64,000 nt of DNA from Ideonella sp. A 288 (GCF_002198735.1 NZ_MWLO01000118.1:1-64000); one strand, 5' to 3'; shown: positions 1 to 8,989, counted from the first letter of the stretch. Translations and numbers: made by a program. Notes: generated by a model from the sequence alone, not told the origin.

Positions 1-75
1 CTAGTACGTTGACACGCAAGTAACGGAACATTAATACACTCTCTTCATCGCGAATCGATGCTCGGAGGTGTTGCC

Positions 76-519
76 ATGCGCCAAACGGAACTTCACTTGA
101 CCGACAAGGACCGCTCGGTTGTGGACGAGATTCGCAGCAAAGGGCTGCATCAGGCGCGAGAGGTCAATCGTGCTCATGTTCTGTCCTCACTGGATCGGGG
201 CGTGCCGGAGGCCCAGATCATGGCGGTGCTGGGTATTGGGCGCACGGCTGTGTGGCGCACGCGAGCAGCGTATCTGCAAGGTGGTGTCGAGTTGGCGGTC
301 TTCGACGTTGCCCGCTCGGGGCGACCACGCCAGTACGGCACCGACGACGAAGCGCGGGTGACGGCACTGGCGTGTTCGGCGCCGCCGGCGGGCCGGCAGC
401 GCTGGACGATCGTCGAACTCGAACGAGCCGCGCGCCAGGAGCCTGGCATGGGCACCGTGAGCCGAGAGACCGTGCGGCGCATGCTCAAAAAAACGACCTC
501 AAACCCTGGCGCAGGCTGA
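76..519 (+). CDS. IS630 transposase, N-terminal frame (orfA)
   Basis: This is the N-terminal, helix-turn-helix half of an IS630-type transposase, which binds the element ends. The start at 76 is preferred because GGAGG stands 7 nt upstream at 64-68; an in-frame ATG at 58 lacks such a site. The frame ends at 519, but the protein is expected to continue in the -1 frame through the run of seven A residues at 487-493 (codons CTC AAA AAA ACG). Residues about 20-110 form two helical, arginine-rich HTH units. Frameshift-joined transposases are known in this family; that this one frameshifts in vivo is inference. Confidence 0.8.
   Translation: MRQTELHLTDKDRSVVDEIRSKGLHQAREVNRAHVLSSLDRGVPEAQIMAVLGIGRTAVWRTRAAYLQGGVELAVFDVARSGRPRQYGTDDEARVTALACSAPPAGRQRWTIVELERAARQEPGMGTVSRETVRRMLKKTTSNPGAG
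487..493 (+). promoter_or_regulatory. Putative -1 ribosomal frameshift site (A7)
   Basis: Seven consecutive A residues lie exactly where the HTH frame and the DDE frame of the transposase must be joined. A shift of -1 here gives one continuous IS630-type protein. Only the slippery run is visible; I did not establish a stimulatory structure. Confidence 0.6.
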
Positions 520-1190
520 TGTGGTGCATCGGCGCGCTGTCGCAAGAGTACCGACGCCGCATGTACGGCTTGCTTGCGTTGTATGCGCGGCCCATGTCGC
601 GAGCCGAGCCGGTCATCTGTATCGACGAGAAGAGCCTTCAACTCATCGACCACAGTCGTGCATCGCTGCCAATGGAACCGCATCGCCCCACCAAGGTGGA
701 CTATGAGTACGTACGCAACGGCACGACCAACCTGTTCGTAGCCGTCGAGCCCAAGGCAGGACAGCGGATTGTCTCGGTCACCGAGCGCCGCGGCAAAGTC
801 GACTTCGTTGCATTCGTCAGTGACCTGCTGACCAATGCATACGCCAAGGCTCGCCGAGTTCACTTGGTGCTGGACAACCTGAACATCCACTTCAGAAAGA
901 ACTTCGACGACGTGCTGGGTGAGCGGGCGGCGACCAAGCTCTTGCGCCGGGTGCAGTTCCACTACACGCCCAAGCATGCAAGTTGGCTGAACATGGCGGA
1001 GATCGAGATCGGCATCCTCAGCCGTCAATGCCTGGATCGGCGCGTCGCCAGTCGAGAACTTCTTCGTCGCGAGGTCGAGTCGTGGCAGCAAACTCGCAAC
1101 GCTGCGCGACGAACTATCGAGTGGAAGTTCACTCGCCAGGATGCCGATCAGAAGCTCGGTCGACACTACGTTTCGAAACTTGCGTGTTGA
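489..1190 (+). CDS. IS630 transposase, catalytic DDE frame (orfB)
   Basis: This is the catalytic half of the transposase, in the -1 frame relative to the upstream frame and entered at the A7 run at 487-493. It shows the three acidic motifs of the DDE_3 domain in order: VICIDEKSL, then HLVLDNLNIH, then WLNMAEIEIG. The frame is also open upstream to about 252, but only the part after the A7 run has family character. The stop lies in the right terminal repeat. The reading frame is otherwise uninterrupted, so the element may still be active. Confidence 0.85.
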   Translation, partial: KNDLKPWRRLMWCIGALSQEYRRRMYGLLALYARPMSRAEPVICIDEKSLQLIDHSRASLPMEPHRPTKVDYEYVRNGTTNLFVAVEPKAGQRIVSVTERRGKVDFVAFVSDLLTNAYAKARRVHLVLDNLNIHFRKNFDDVLGERAATKLLRRVQFHYTPKHASWLNMAEIEIGILSRQCLDRRVASRELLRREVESWQQTRNAARRTIEWKFTRQDADQKLGRHYVSKLAC

Positions 1191-1197
1191 CGTACTA

Positions 1198-1597
1198 GTC
1201 CAACGAGCAGCCAATCCTCCAAGCTCGGTGGATGCGCGGCACGAGGCCCTGTGGCCACCGGTTCAGTCAGCGTGGGCGGCTGCTCATTCATCAGGTTCAG
1301 CGCAGGAAGCTCTGGAAACTCCTCGCACACCCAAAGCCCGCGTCGGCGAGCCTGCTCGGCGGCGACCAGTTCGCTGACGCCAAGCCCGAGCAACCTCCCC
1401 AGGGCCTCCAGCCGGTCCTCTCGGCCGCGCCACCAAGTGAGGTTCTCGCGATTGAGCTCGCTGAGCTTGGCGCCTAGGCTTCTGACGGCTATGCCCTCGA
1501 AGAGCTCTGGGTGCTTGGTGATGAGCGCTTCGGCGACCTTCGTCAGCGAGTCGAGTCCTCGCGCCCTCGCTGATGCCAACACTCTGCCGTCAGTCAT
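1198..1597 (-). pseudogene. Small helical (HTH-like) protein, 3' end cut off by IS630
   Basis: About 133 residues of host-encoded sequence remain before the reading frame runs into the IS630 right end. The start at 1597 is supported by GGGGAGAG just upstream. Residues about 1-75 look all-helical and resemble a small DNA-binding or adaptor domain (motifs SLGAKLSELN and LGRLLGLGVSEL); this assignment is tentative. The gene diverges from the beta-CASP nuclease gene across a 147-bp region that carries an operator-like palindrome, so it may encode a regulator of that gene. That role is inference. Its natural C-terminus is lost from this window. Confidence 0.55.
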
Positions 1598-1642
1598 GGT
1601 CTCTCCCCACTGAGTCCGCATCGTAGATATTCAGCGAGCGCA

Positions 1643-1679
1643 ATGCAACGATCTTGCATCGATGCAACGTAGATGCAAC
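1643..1679. promoter_or_regulatory. Operator-like repeats in divergent promoter region
   Basis: Three copies of ATGCAAC lie at 1643-1649, 1662-1668 and 1673-1679. The middle copy is part of a perfect 14-bp palindrome, TTGCATCGATGCAA, at 1654-1667. The cluster sits between the truncated HTH-like gene and the nuclease gene. It looks like a binding site for a dimeric regulator. Confidence 0.5.
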
Positions 1680-1744
1680 ATCATTGATGCGAAGGTCGCG
1701 GCAGGTGAGAGTTCGCTTCATCCAAATCACACGGAGATTGCGAA

Positions 1745-3412
1745 ATGAGAGTGCGTTTTCTGGGGGCAGTGGGTGTCGTGACGGGTTCGTGCACTTGGCT
1801 GAGGGACGAGGCGAGGGGATGGAGCTTTCTCGTTGACTGCGGACTGAACTTGGATGGCGGTCGTGTGCCGCACTGGACGGATGGGCCGTGGCCGTTCGAG
1901 CCATCCAGGATCCAGTTCGTGGCGCTGACTCATGCGCACCTCGACCATTGCGGGCTCATCCCGCTGCTTTACAAGCATGGGTTCAAGGGGCCCGTCTACT
2001 GCACGACAGAGACGGCACTGATCGCGCAGAAGGTGCTCGAGGAGGCCGCGCGACAGCCGGACGTTGGCTACACCGCCAGAGAGGTCGCCAGCATTGCCTG
2101 GCGCCCGTTCAGGGGCGACTTGCCTCTAGGCCAACCTCGGCCTGTGGCCACAGACTTGTTCCTGCGGGCCTACCGATCCGGTCACATCGTGGGCGCGGTG
2201 TCGCTGGCCGTTCTGTGGGGGTCGCCAGGCCCGAACCAGCGAAGCATCGTCTTCTCGGGCGACGTCGGCCCCGGGTGCGAGGACGACGAGGTCACTCCCC
2301 TCATTCGGTTTCCGTGGCGGCCCGCTCCGGCCAACTTTGCGGTACTGGAATCGACCTACGGCAACTTGGTGCGCTCGTCCGAGCAACGTAACCCAGCAGT
2401 GAGACTCGCGTCACTCGAAGCGCTCATTGAGCGGACGGTTGCGCTGAAGGGCACTCTGCTGATGCCAGCGTTTGCCCTGGGTCGGGTGCAAGACATGCTC
2501 TTCGACCTGCACGCAATTGTCGCCAAAGCTCCTCACCGCTTTGGGAATCTCAAGGTCCTGCTCGACGCGCCACTTGCCTCTCGGATCCAACCGATTGTTG
2601 CCAAGGCGTTGGGCGACTCAGAGGTGACGGGCAAGACCGGAAAGGTGCGCTTGCGGTGGTTGGGAAAGCAGGTGTTCAGACTTCTGGGGCTTGACGACAC
2701 GGACCCTGACGACATTGACGCGGCCATCGCCATCTGTCAGCAAACTCTGACTGCGAATCGGGGGGTCGACCTGCCTGCGGTCACGCGTGGCAATGAGATT
2801 GCTCGCAACTGGCGGCCGTTGGTGCAATCCCTCAAGGACCTGGGCTTGAGTCGAGACGCCCAACCTGAGGGACCAACTGTCATCGTCTGCGGATCAGCTG
2901 ACGGCGAGAACGGCGCTGCGGCGCAGTGGTTGCCAACGTTGATTCGCAACAGCCTCACCATCGTGGCAAGCACGGGCTACACACCTGGCGGGTCGGTGAT
3001 GACCCGGTTGATGGCTTTGGTCGCAACGTCCCCGCACGAACGCAGGCGACACACTGGAAGCATTGAGTGGGCGAACGGCAAGGCAGTCCGCGTCCGTGAC
3101 ATCGCAGCTGACTTGGTCAGGCTGAGCGGCTACTCAGCACATGCCGACCAACAAGACCTGGTGAACTGGGTCTTCCATCGGCATGGAGACAGGGAAGTGA
3201 GGTCTGCACCCGTGGTCTTCATTCAGCACGGAGAAGACCTACAACGCGGAAAGCTGGCTGAGGTGCTACAGGAACGGGCGGCAGGGCTGTGTCACGAGTT
3301 GACGGTCATTCAACCGCGGCCCTGCAATCTGGAGGCCTGGCACAGCCTTGAGGCCGAGACGACCTTGCCAATCGAATGCGACACCCGGGGGGTTGCCACG
3401 TTGGCGCGATGA
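1745..3412 (+). CDS. Metallo-beta-lactamase fold, beta-CASP family nuclease
   Basis: The 555-residue protein has the layout of beta-CASP nucleic-acid hydrolases (YSH1/COG1236-like). The zinc motif THAHLDH is at residues 62-68, a second metal histidine is in SGHIVG near 147, and SGDVG is at 171-175. ESTYGN (202-207) opens the beta-CASP insertion. SGYSAHAD (461-468) and IQHGE (494-498) supply the C-terminal metal and substrate motifs. The family cleaves RNA or DNA. GGAG 8 nt upstream supports the start at 1745. It diverges from a small HTH-like gene with an operator-like palindrome between, so it may be regulated locally. Defence or RNA-processing roles are both possible; the sequence does not decide. 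Confidence 0.85.
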   Translation: MRVRFLGAVGVVTGSCTWLRDEARGWSFLVDCGLNLDGGRVPHWTDGPWPFEPSRIQFVALTHAHLDHCGLIPLLYKHGFKGPVYCTTETALIAQKVLEEAARQPDVGYTAREVASIAWRPFRGDLPLGQPRPVATDLFLRAYRSGHIVGAVSLAVLWGSPGPNQRSIVFSGDVGPGCEDDEVTPLIRFPWRPAPANFAVLESTYGNLVRSSEQRNPAVRLASLEALIERTVALKGTLLMPAFALGRVQDMLFDLHAIVAKAPHRFGNLKVLLDAPLASRIQPIVAKALGDSEVTGKTGKVRLRWLGKQVFRLLGLDDTDPDDIDAAIAICQQTLTANRGVDLPAVTRGNEIARNWRPLVQSLKDLGLSRDAQPEGPTVIVCGSADGENGAAAQWLPTLIRNSLTIVASTGYTPGGSVMTRLMALVATSPHERRRHTGSIEWANGKAVRVRDIAADLVRLSGYSAHADQQDLVNWVFHRHGDREVRSAPVVFIQHGEDLQRGKLAEVLQERAAGLCHELTVIQPRPCNLEAWHSLEAETTLPIECDTRGVATLAR

Positions 3413-3554
3413 GTCGTTTTGGGGGGATCGATAGGATCGGGTTGGTGATTCATTTGATGTCAGTCTTGCAGCGTGAGGAGCCAATCGCGCTTGGAGCCGA
3501 TCGACCTGACCGGGCGGGTCGTTTGGTGTCGAACCCGGGAGACCCTCGCGCGGT

Positions 3555-5600
3555 CTACCAGCCGTTTCGTCTTGAGGCGAGATCACGGGGAAGTCCGTGC
3601 GCAATGCGCAGTACGTGCCCTCGCGGGCAACTCCAAGTGACCACGGAAGGGTTCAACCCTGGGAGCCGCTCCACCGCCACCGGTCGTACGTGCGTCGAAC
3701 TGCACGCCGGACAATGCAGACTGATTGGGTCGAACCCTTCGTCAATGAAGGAAAACGCGTCGTCGCCGTCCACGCGAAGCGCCGATTCACGCGTGACTTC
3801 CGCCATTCCCTGAAGGCGATTCAGCGCATGCACTTCCGAAAGTAGACCTCCGCGGTGGTTCCATTGGCGCCGGTCGCAGCAACGCGCCCATCGATGGCGG
3901 AGGTAGTCCAGCATTCGAAACGTCACCTCACAATAGCGGCCGTCGCTCTCCGGGATCTCAAACGCTCGTGCCGCGGCCGGCGTTCCCAGCTCTGCACTGG
4001 TCACTGGCCGGTAGTACGGCGGAGCCACGCTAACGATACAGATTTGAAGGCTGGGACTCACCCTCATGAAATGCTCCGGCAGCAACGTCGCGCTCGCCTC
4101 GAGACCGTCACCGAATTGTTCGAGCAACTGCAGCCAAACGTCAAAGTCCAGCGGCTCGTCGAACTGAACCGAGCGCAGGCTCGGAAGCCGATGCGTTAGC
4201 AGGACCAAGGGTCCGCGGCCAGTCAGCCCAACTTCCCCAAAGCACAGCGATTGCAGTGACCTCAGGTTCGTACATTGTGTGATCGCGCCCAACCCTGCTT
4301 CAGCCAAGTCCGCCGTGCGCAGCGTCAGTTCCTTGATCTGTCCTACGTTCTCGCTTTCCTCAAATGCGGCCAGGCCGGCGAGCGTCAATCCCACGTCGTT
4401 CAGGCTCAACGAGAACACATTGCGCATCCTGGCCGAGTTGAGGATTGACCGAATTCCATCGTCGCCCAGGTACTGTCCGCCGACCATCAAGCAGTCCCCA
4501 CTGGAGGAAGACCACAAGTTGGATTCGAGAGGCCTCTCGTTGACGAAATCCTCCACGAGCGGGCTCGCCCGCGGCTGCGGTCGCCGAAGCGGGACGGGCG
4601 CCGTCGAAGGAAATGAAGCTTGCCGAAGCCAACGGGAAACTGAGCGAGCCGCGAGGCGCTCGAGGGAAGATGAGCCGTCCGCCGTGACAGCAGCCTGCAA
4701 CATCAAAAGAGCATCATCGACGCGGCCTCGCTGCAAGTGCCACATGCCACTGTAAAAGTGCAGCTGACTTGGCCAGACGAACTCGCCCAGGAGCCAGTGG
4801 CCCGGGCGCGCCGGTCGGTGGCTGCCGTGCTCAGGCTGGTTGGCCACCTGCCGCACATACGTGCTGGCAGTGGTCAGGTCATCTGGCGTCATGCGCTCCG
4901 CAAAAAGTTCCCCCAGCAGCGTCCAAAGTACGACCTTCGGCTGTGAAGGTCCAACCTCGACTTTGGGCACGCGTGCCCACTCCTCCGATGCCAGCCACGA
5001 GCCCTGCAGGCGGGGCGCATCTGAGGGAGCAGGCCAAGACAACGGTGTCCTTACCCCATTGGCGAGTTGCGAGAGGTGCGCCCAGAGCCGGCAACGCATA
5101 TCGAAGCATACCCGGCGATCCGAAAATAGGTTGTACGCTCGAAGAAGGTCGCCTTCAATCCAAAGCAGTTGGCCGAATCTGAAGTCGACCGCGGTTGTCG
5201 CGAAGTCGGCGGCCGGGTACAGATACCTGTCCATCCTGCCATACGGCTCCCCGCTGGGGCCGAACGGGAAAGCTCGCACCAACGCTTTGCTGTCCTCCTC
5301 TGCGGCTTCGAGGTTGCCGAGCCGCAAGTGCGCCAGCACCCGGCAAAGGCGCGCTCGAACGGGAGCTCCGCGCGCGATGGCTGCGCTGAGTGCTTCAATC
5401 TCCTGATCGTCGTCCTCAGCTGCGGCGGCTTTCAGCGTCCATGCCTCCCATCCCCCTGGATCCAGCTGCACGACCATGTCCAAGTCTTCATCGAGTTCGA
5501 GTATCGACTGCCGGTGCATGTACCGCCACTCAGCTCGCTTCAAATAGCTATCGGCATCGAAGGGAGTGACGTCCGGTGGGCAATCCAAGAAGGGAGTCAT
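3555..5600 (-). CDS. Unknown TPR/LRR-like protein with C-terminal zinc ribbon
   Basis: About 681 residues. The N-terminal half is helical and TPR-like, with an aspartate-rich start and repeated pairs of helices (for example around LAHLRLGNLEAAEEDSKAL). The middle has leucine-rich-repeat character (SLSLNDVGLTLAGLAAFEES, ELTLRTADLAEAGLGAI). The C-terminus carries a likely zinc ribbon, HCPACSS followed by WSCPRGH. This arrangement suggests a protein-protein interaction scaffold. No enzyme motif is seen. A GTG at 5612 is an alternative start; neither start has a strong ribosome-binding site. The gene converges on the upstream nuclease gene and is followed at a distance by a PD-(D/E)XK-like gene on the same strand. 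Confidence 0.7.
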   Translation of the reverse strand: MTPFLDCPPDVTPFDADSYLKRAEWRYMHRQSILELDEDLDMVVQLDPGGWEAWTLKAAAAEDDDQEIEALSAAIARGAPVRARLCRVLAHLRLGNLEAAEEDSKALVRAFPFGPSGEPYGRMDRYLYPAADFATTAVDFRFGQLLWIEGDLLRAYNLFSDRRVCFDMRCRLWAHLSQLANGVRTPLSWPAPSDAPRLQGSWLASEEWARVPKVEVGPSQPKVVLWTLLGELFAERMTPDDLTTASTYVRQVANQPEHGSHRPARPGHWLLGEFVWPSQLHFYSGMWHLQRGRVDDALLMLQAAVTADGSSSLERLAARSVSRWLRQASFPSTAPVPLRRPQPRASPLVEDFVNERPLESNLWSSSSGDCLMVGGQYLGDDGIRSILNSARMRNVFSLSLNDVGLTLAGLAAFEESENVGQIKELTLRTADLAEAGLGAITQCTNLRSLQSLCFGEVGLTGRGPLVLLTHRLPSLRSVQFDEPLDFDVWLQLLEQFGDGLEASATLLPEHFMRVSPSLQICIVSVAPPYYRPVTSAELGTPAAARAFEIPESDGRYCEVTFRMLDYLRHRWARCCDRRQWNHRGGLLSEVHALNRLQGMAEVTRESALRVDGDDAFSFIDEGFDPISLHCPACSSTHVRPVAVERLPGLNPSVVTWSCPRGHVLRIAHGLPRDLASRRNGW

Positions 5601-6081
5601 CGGGCATCTCACTATGGGAAAAAAGGCGCCACAAAACAGACGAATGTACGCCTTCAGCCTCTATGCACCGCTCACAAAGGTTGGCCTGTACACCGCCACA
5701 CCGCAACTCGGCGACGACCTTGCTCGGATCGCCATTTCGACGCATGAGGCAGTTGTTGAATCGCCACGGGAAGGGAGTCATTGCAGCTATCCACCATGCA
5801 TTCCGCAGCCGCGAGCGCTTGAACCGGACGGTCGAGATCTCCCGCTTGCGTGTCGAGGCAGCCGGGATCTCCGACAGCTGTCATTCGCGAGGCCATGCCC
5901 CCGGTCGAGTCAGGATCGGGGTCGAAGGGCAGCTTGCCCCGTGCGCGACCTGACACTGCCGCTGTTGAGCAGGCGCCTACAGCGGCCCTGCGGCTCACAG
6001 CACTTCCGTCGAATAGCCCGCGATGATGGACCCTCGGATTCACTCTGCCGTCGATCTGCCTCCGTAGAGGCCACTCACACA
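5601..6081. other. Gap without a recognisable gene
   Basis: Short minus-strand frames exist here, one with a LCERC pair overlapping the start of the downstream gene. None resembles a known family or has a convincing start. I see no promoter or repeat that I can support. Confidence 0.4.
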
Positions 6082-6744
6082 TCAACGCTCGTCGAGCTTT
6101 GTTGCGCCACGCGCAGGGACAATCTTCCAATGGGTGTCGACAGCAGCGGGCCTTGCGAGCCGATCGTCCCACCGCGTTACCTTCCAGAACTCGCCCGGCA
6201 TCTCCAGCGGAACGTGCACCGGCCGACCTTCGGCGTTGCACATCCACGATTCCCATTCGTTCCCGAGCTCGGGACTGAGCCGATCCGACGGCGCGCGCGG
6301 CGACATCACGACGAAGAAGACCCTCAAGTCTTTGGGTCCCGGCAGCAATTCAGCCCTTCGCAGTCCTTCCAATCGATTGACCTTCCTCTTGAATTGTTCG
6401 TTGACCCAGGACGTCTCGCCCTTGGCTTCCACCAACACCAGCACGTCGCCGAAGGCCACGACCAGGTCCATGTCCTCCTGGGTGCCCGTGACCATCCCGT
6501 CGGTGTTGGGCCGCACCTGGTGCGCGTCCGCCTCGTTGGAGACCAGGCTCAGGGCGCCGACCAGCCAGTCGAGGTGATAGTCCATGGCCCACCAGGCGTC
6601 GCATGGCACCTCAATGTTGATGGCCGCTTCCAGCTTGTCGCGAAAGGCCTCGCCGAGGCGCGCGCTGGATGGACCGAGGGCGTTACGGATGAGCAAGTAG
6701 CGCTCTTTCCGATTGAAGCGTGAGAGTGCGTCGACAAGGTTCAT
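6082..6744 (-). CDS. PD-(D/E)XK nuclease-like protein
   Basis: The 220-residue protein has a compact restriction-endonuclease-like core. D93 in DMDLVV and E106-A-K108 in LVLVEAKGE form the D...ExK signature, with the two strands separated by a GD turn. This fold is used by DNA and RNA nucleases in restriction, repair and toxin systems; here the substrate is unknown. No DNA-recognition domain or methyltransferase partner is visible nearby. The start ATG is clear but lacks a strong Shine-Dalgarno. It lies on the same strand as the TPR/LRR-like gene, 480 bp upstream of it, so shared transcription is uncertain. Confidence 0.65.
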   Translation of the reverse strand: MNLVDALSRFNRKERYLLIRNALGPSSARLGEAFRDKLEAAINIEVPCDAWWAMDYHLDWLVGALSLVSNEADAHQVRPNTDGMVTGTQEDMDLVVAFGDVLVLVEAKGETSWVNEQFKRKVNRLEGLRRAELLPGPKDLRVFFVVMSPRAPSDRLSPELGNEWESWMCNAEGRPVHVPLEMPGEFWKVTRWDDRLARPAAVDTHWKIVPARGATKLDER

Positions 6745-6819
6745 GGTGATGGATTCTCATTTGTCGGGACTAGGAAGCCTCGCCCCGGTGAGCATGGGTG
6801 CCGTACCTCGGACGAGGCC

Positions 6820-7050
6820 GTGCCAGTCATCACGAGCATGGCCGGACGCTGTTCGGATGAGCACATTGCCGCGTCGCTCAATCGCATGGGTATGCCTACT
6901 GGCCAGGGCAAGACATGGACCGCGCACCGGGTTGCGTCGCTGAGACGCGTGCGCGGCATACACGCCGATCGGCAGGCCGAGAAGGAAGGTAAGTTGCCGT
7001 TGAATCCGCCCTGCATAGCAGTCGCCGATGAGGCTCGACGTCAGAGTCGC
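6820..7050 (+). pseudogene. Serine recombinase C-terminal remnant
   Basis: The translated segment contains DEHIAASLNRMGMPTGQGKT followed by WTAHRVASLRRVRGI. This matches the C-terminal region typical of large serine-recombinase or transposon-resolvase proteins, where helical pairs precede an HTH. The catalytic N-terminal domain is missing, and the frame continues into unrelated sequence. It is a scar of a lost mobile element. Confidence 0.55.
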
Positions 7051-7086
7051 TGTCCGTATGGTCTTCAGATCGCACAAAGCGAATGG

Positions 7087-7590
7087 CTAAGCCCGCTGAG
7101 CCAAGAGAATCATGGGCTGCGCATGACCGCTGCGAAACCGTGCCAGCCGCTCGCAGGCCAAGTCCTTGTCGGCAATGCCACGTTCCAGCAATTCCCGTCG
7201 CATAGCCTCAGCGTCCATATCCTGAAGCAGGTAGAACTCGACCCAGTCACGCGGCGGCATCGGCCACGGCGCCTTGCTCATCTCCCAGTTCTGGGGGAAG
7301 TGCCGATCTGTCGCCACGGCAGCTGCGCGAGTCTGCTGGGTGAGGTCTGGGCAGCGTCTCGCCCGGTTGAGAATCTCCTGAGCGACTTCGATGGCTGCCA
7401 AGTGGCGCTGGAGGCGCTCGTCGTCCTCTTCCAAAAAGCAGGTCGCCACTGCACGATCGTTCGGGAATGCGGCCAGCGCCGCGGCCACGTCCGCCCCCAG
7501 CGCCGCAGGCACCCCTGCATCATTGCTGATGTCCTGCAGGACTGCCCATGTCCAGCGCAGGGCTCGACGACGTTCCGATGGCATGGTCAT
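7087..7590 (-). CDS. BPSL0761-like small protein
   Basis: The 167-residue protein begins MTMPSERRRALRWTWAVL, an opening that I recognise from the BPSL0761 family of uncharacterised Burkholderiales proteins. Those are often found on plasmids and genomic islands. The start at 7590 follows GGGGAA about 9 nt upstream; an ATG at 7584 is an alternative. The frame stays open far upstream to 8040, but that part has low-complexity, shadow-like composition and is left out. The C-terminal part (PPRDWVEFYLLQDMDAEAMR) is not typical of the short family members, so this may be a fusion or a longer variant. Function unknown. Confidence 0.55.
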   Translation of the reverse strand: MTMPSERRRALRWTWAVLQDISNDAGVPAALGADVAAALAAFPNDRAVATCFLEEDDERLQRHLAAIEVAQEILNRARRCPDLTQQTRAAAVATDRHFPQNWEMSKAPWPMPPRDWVEFYLLQDMDAEAMRRELLERGIADKDLACERLARFRSGHAQPMILLAQRA

Positions 7591-8313
7591 GGCGGTTCCC
7601 CGACGCGACTCAGAACTGTGCCAGACGGAACCCGCGACAGCAAATCCGCCAGCGGATCGGATGGTCCCACAAGTTGTCCAACTGGAATCTGCCCTCCGCC
7701 ACAACCAGCCGCCCGTCTCAAAGGATGCCCTCGCCTCCACTTGTAGGGGATCCCCGTACCGTGCACACGACCGATCTGTACACGGCTCGCATTTGCGAGC
7801 TTCAACGGAGAGTGTTCGAGGCGGTCTGTCGGTGGAGAGTTCCTGCGCTGGACTACAGCCAGGTCCACTGAGTTCCTTCGGCATTGATGGCCCGTGCATG
7901 ACGATGCCCAAGCGTCGCCGTATCGCCGGTTCCATCTGCCGCTTGGTGACACCGACGTGCGGGTCCAGATTACTCAGCAGTTCCTCGCCCGACCCGACCG
8001 GCAGGGCGCACTCAGACTCGATCACAGCACGGGTGATCACCTGGCGACGACACGGGTTGGCGAGTTTCCGCCGATCAAGCGGGAGTTGCCGAATGGCCCC
8101 AACTGACCGCGATCATGCGCGAGCAAGTGCGTTCAAGTGAATTGGCCTGTCATTCAAATTGGAGACGAGCTCGACCGGTTCGTTCGGACGCCTCGGCGGC
8201 ACTTTCGTGCACAAGGTACAGTTCCATATCAGGGAATATTCGCATTCAGAGGCAACAAGCCCGATGCATCGGCGAGCGATCCCCATTGGATCGCGATGCG
8301 CCCGGAGTCACAG
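7591..8313. other. Long gap, no supported gene
   Basis: Open frames here are antisense-like or have no start site and no family resemblance. The stretch between the island protein and the H-NS-like gene may contain the latter's promoter close to 8250-8300. I can identify no specific element. Confidence 0.4.
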
Positions 8314-8658
8314 ATGGCAAAGAAGACGCTCGCAGAAATCCACCAACAGATCGACAAGTTGCAGCAAGAGGCCGCGGCCCTGAAGGCCAAGGAAAAGGGC
8401 GGCGTGGTCGCGCGCATCCTGGAGGCCATTGCCCATTACGACCTGACGCCGCAGGAGTTGTTTGGCAAGGCCGTGGTGGCCAAGCCAACCCGCAAATCGG
8501 CAAAACCCGCCAGCAAGGGCAAGGCCACCAAGTCCACAGCAGCCATCAAGTACCGCGATGACGCAGGCAACGCCTGGGTCGGCAAGGGCAAGCGCCCAGC
8601 CTGGTTCAATGCGGCTCTGGCAGCAGGCAAGACCCCCGAGGATCTGCTGGTCAAGTAG
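8314..8658 (+). CDS. H-NS histone-like DNA-binding protein
   Basis: The 114-residue protein has the two-part H-NS architecture. An N-terminal coiled-coil oligomerisation helix spans residues about 5-45 (EIHQQIDKLQQEAAALKAKE). A C-terminal AT-hook-like domain carries the family signature YRDDAGNAWVGKGKRPAW and ends near the stop codon. A lysine/alanine-rich linker joins them. Such proteins silence AT-rich or horizontally acquired DNA, which fits its position in an accessory region. The ATG at 8314 is chosen because GGAG lies at 8304-8307; the longer open frame upstream lacks family similarity. The gene is monocistronic and may act on neighbouring island genes; that is inference. Confidence 0.9.
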   Translation: MAKKTLAEIHQQIDKLQQEAAALKAKEKGGVVARILEAIAHYDLTPQELFGKAVVAKPTRKSAKPASKGKATKSTAAIKYRDDAGNAWVGKGKRPAWFNAALAAGKTPEDLLVK

Positions 8659-8720
8659 GCCGGTACGGGACCGACCATCGGTCGGAACTGTCACGCTGAC
8701 TGAAGGGCCCGGGCGATCCC

Positions 8721-8942
8721 ATGTGCAACCTGTACCACATGTCTCCGCGCGAGCATGTCGAGCGGTACTTCCGCGTGCAGTTGCCGCTCGAGTACCGCGA
8801 GGTCGCGGTCGGGCCCTTCAACACCGGGCTCTTCGTTCGGCGCAGCGAGGATGGCCTCGCCGCCGTGATGGGCCAGTGGGGCATGATCGCCCCGGGTAGC
8901 AAGGCCCGGCGACCGACCTCGCGCGCGATCCTGACCAACTGA
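8721..8942 (+). pseudogene. Truncated SRAP (YedK/HMCES-like) protein
   Basis: The frame begins MCNLYHMSP, which includes the catalytic Cys2 used by SRAP proteins to crosslink abasic sites in single-stranded DNA. It continues through GQWGMIAPGSK and SRAILTN, hallmarks of the first third of the family. It stops after 73 residues, whereas full members have roughly 200-230. The conserved Asn, Glu and His regions that complete the active site are missing. It therefore looks like a 3'-truncated remnant. Confidence 0.7.
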
Positions 8943-8989
8943 CCTGCCCCCCTCCAGCCGTACCAATCTGAAGTAGCAGGAGTTCGCTG

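Larger units (their letters stand above)
2..1197 (+). mobile_element. Complete IS630-family insertion sequence
   Basis: The element is bounded by imperfect 18-bp inverted repeats at 4-21 and 1178-1195 (16 of 18 positions match). Both outer ends read CTAG, which fits the TA target duplication typical of IS630 elements (TA at 2-3 and 1196-1197). It carries one transposase in two reading frames. The transposase stop codon lies inside the right inverted repeat. The insertion has truncated the minus-strand gene that begins at 1597; the left flank lies outside the window. Confidence 0.9.

Noticed and set aside
5548-5781. Small minus-strand frame with a LCERC motif
   Set aside because: It overlaps the start of the TPR/LRR-like gene in another frame and lacks a recognisable start or family.
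7591-8040. N-terminal extension of the BPSL0761-like gene
   Set aside because: The added 150 residues look like shadow composition, and a ribosome-binding site precedes the internal ATG at 7590.
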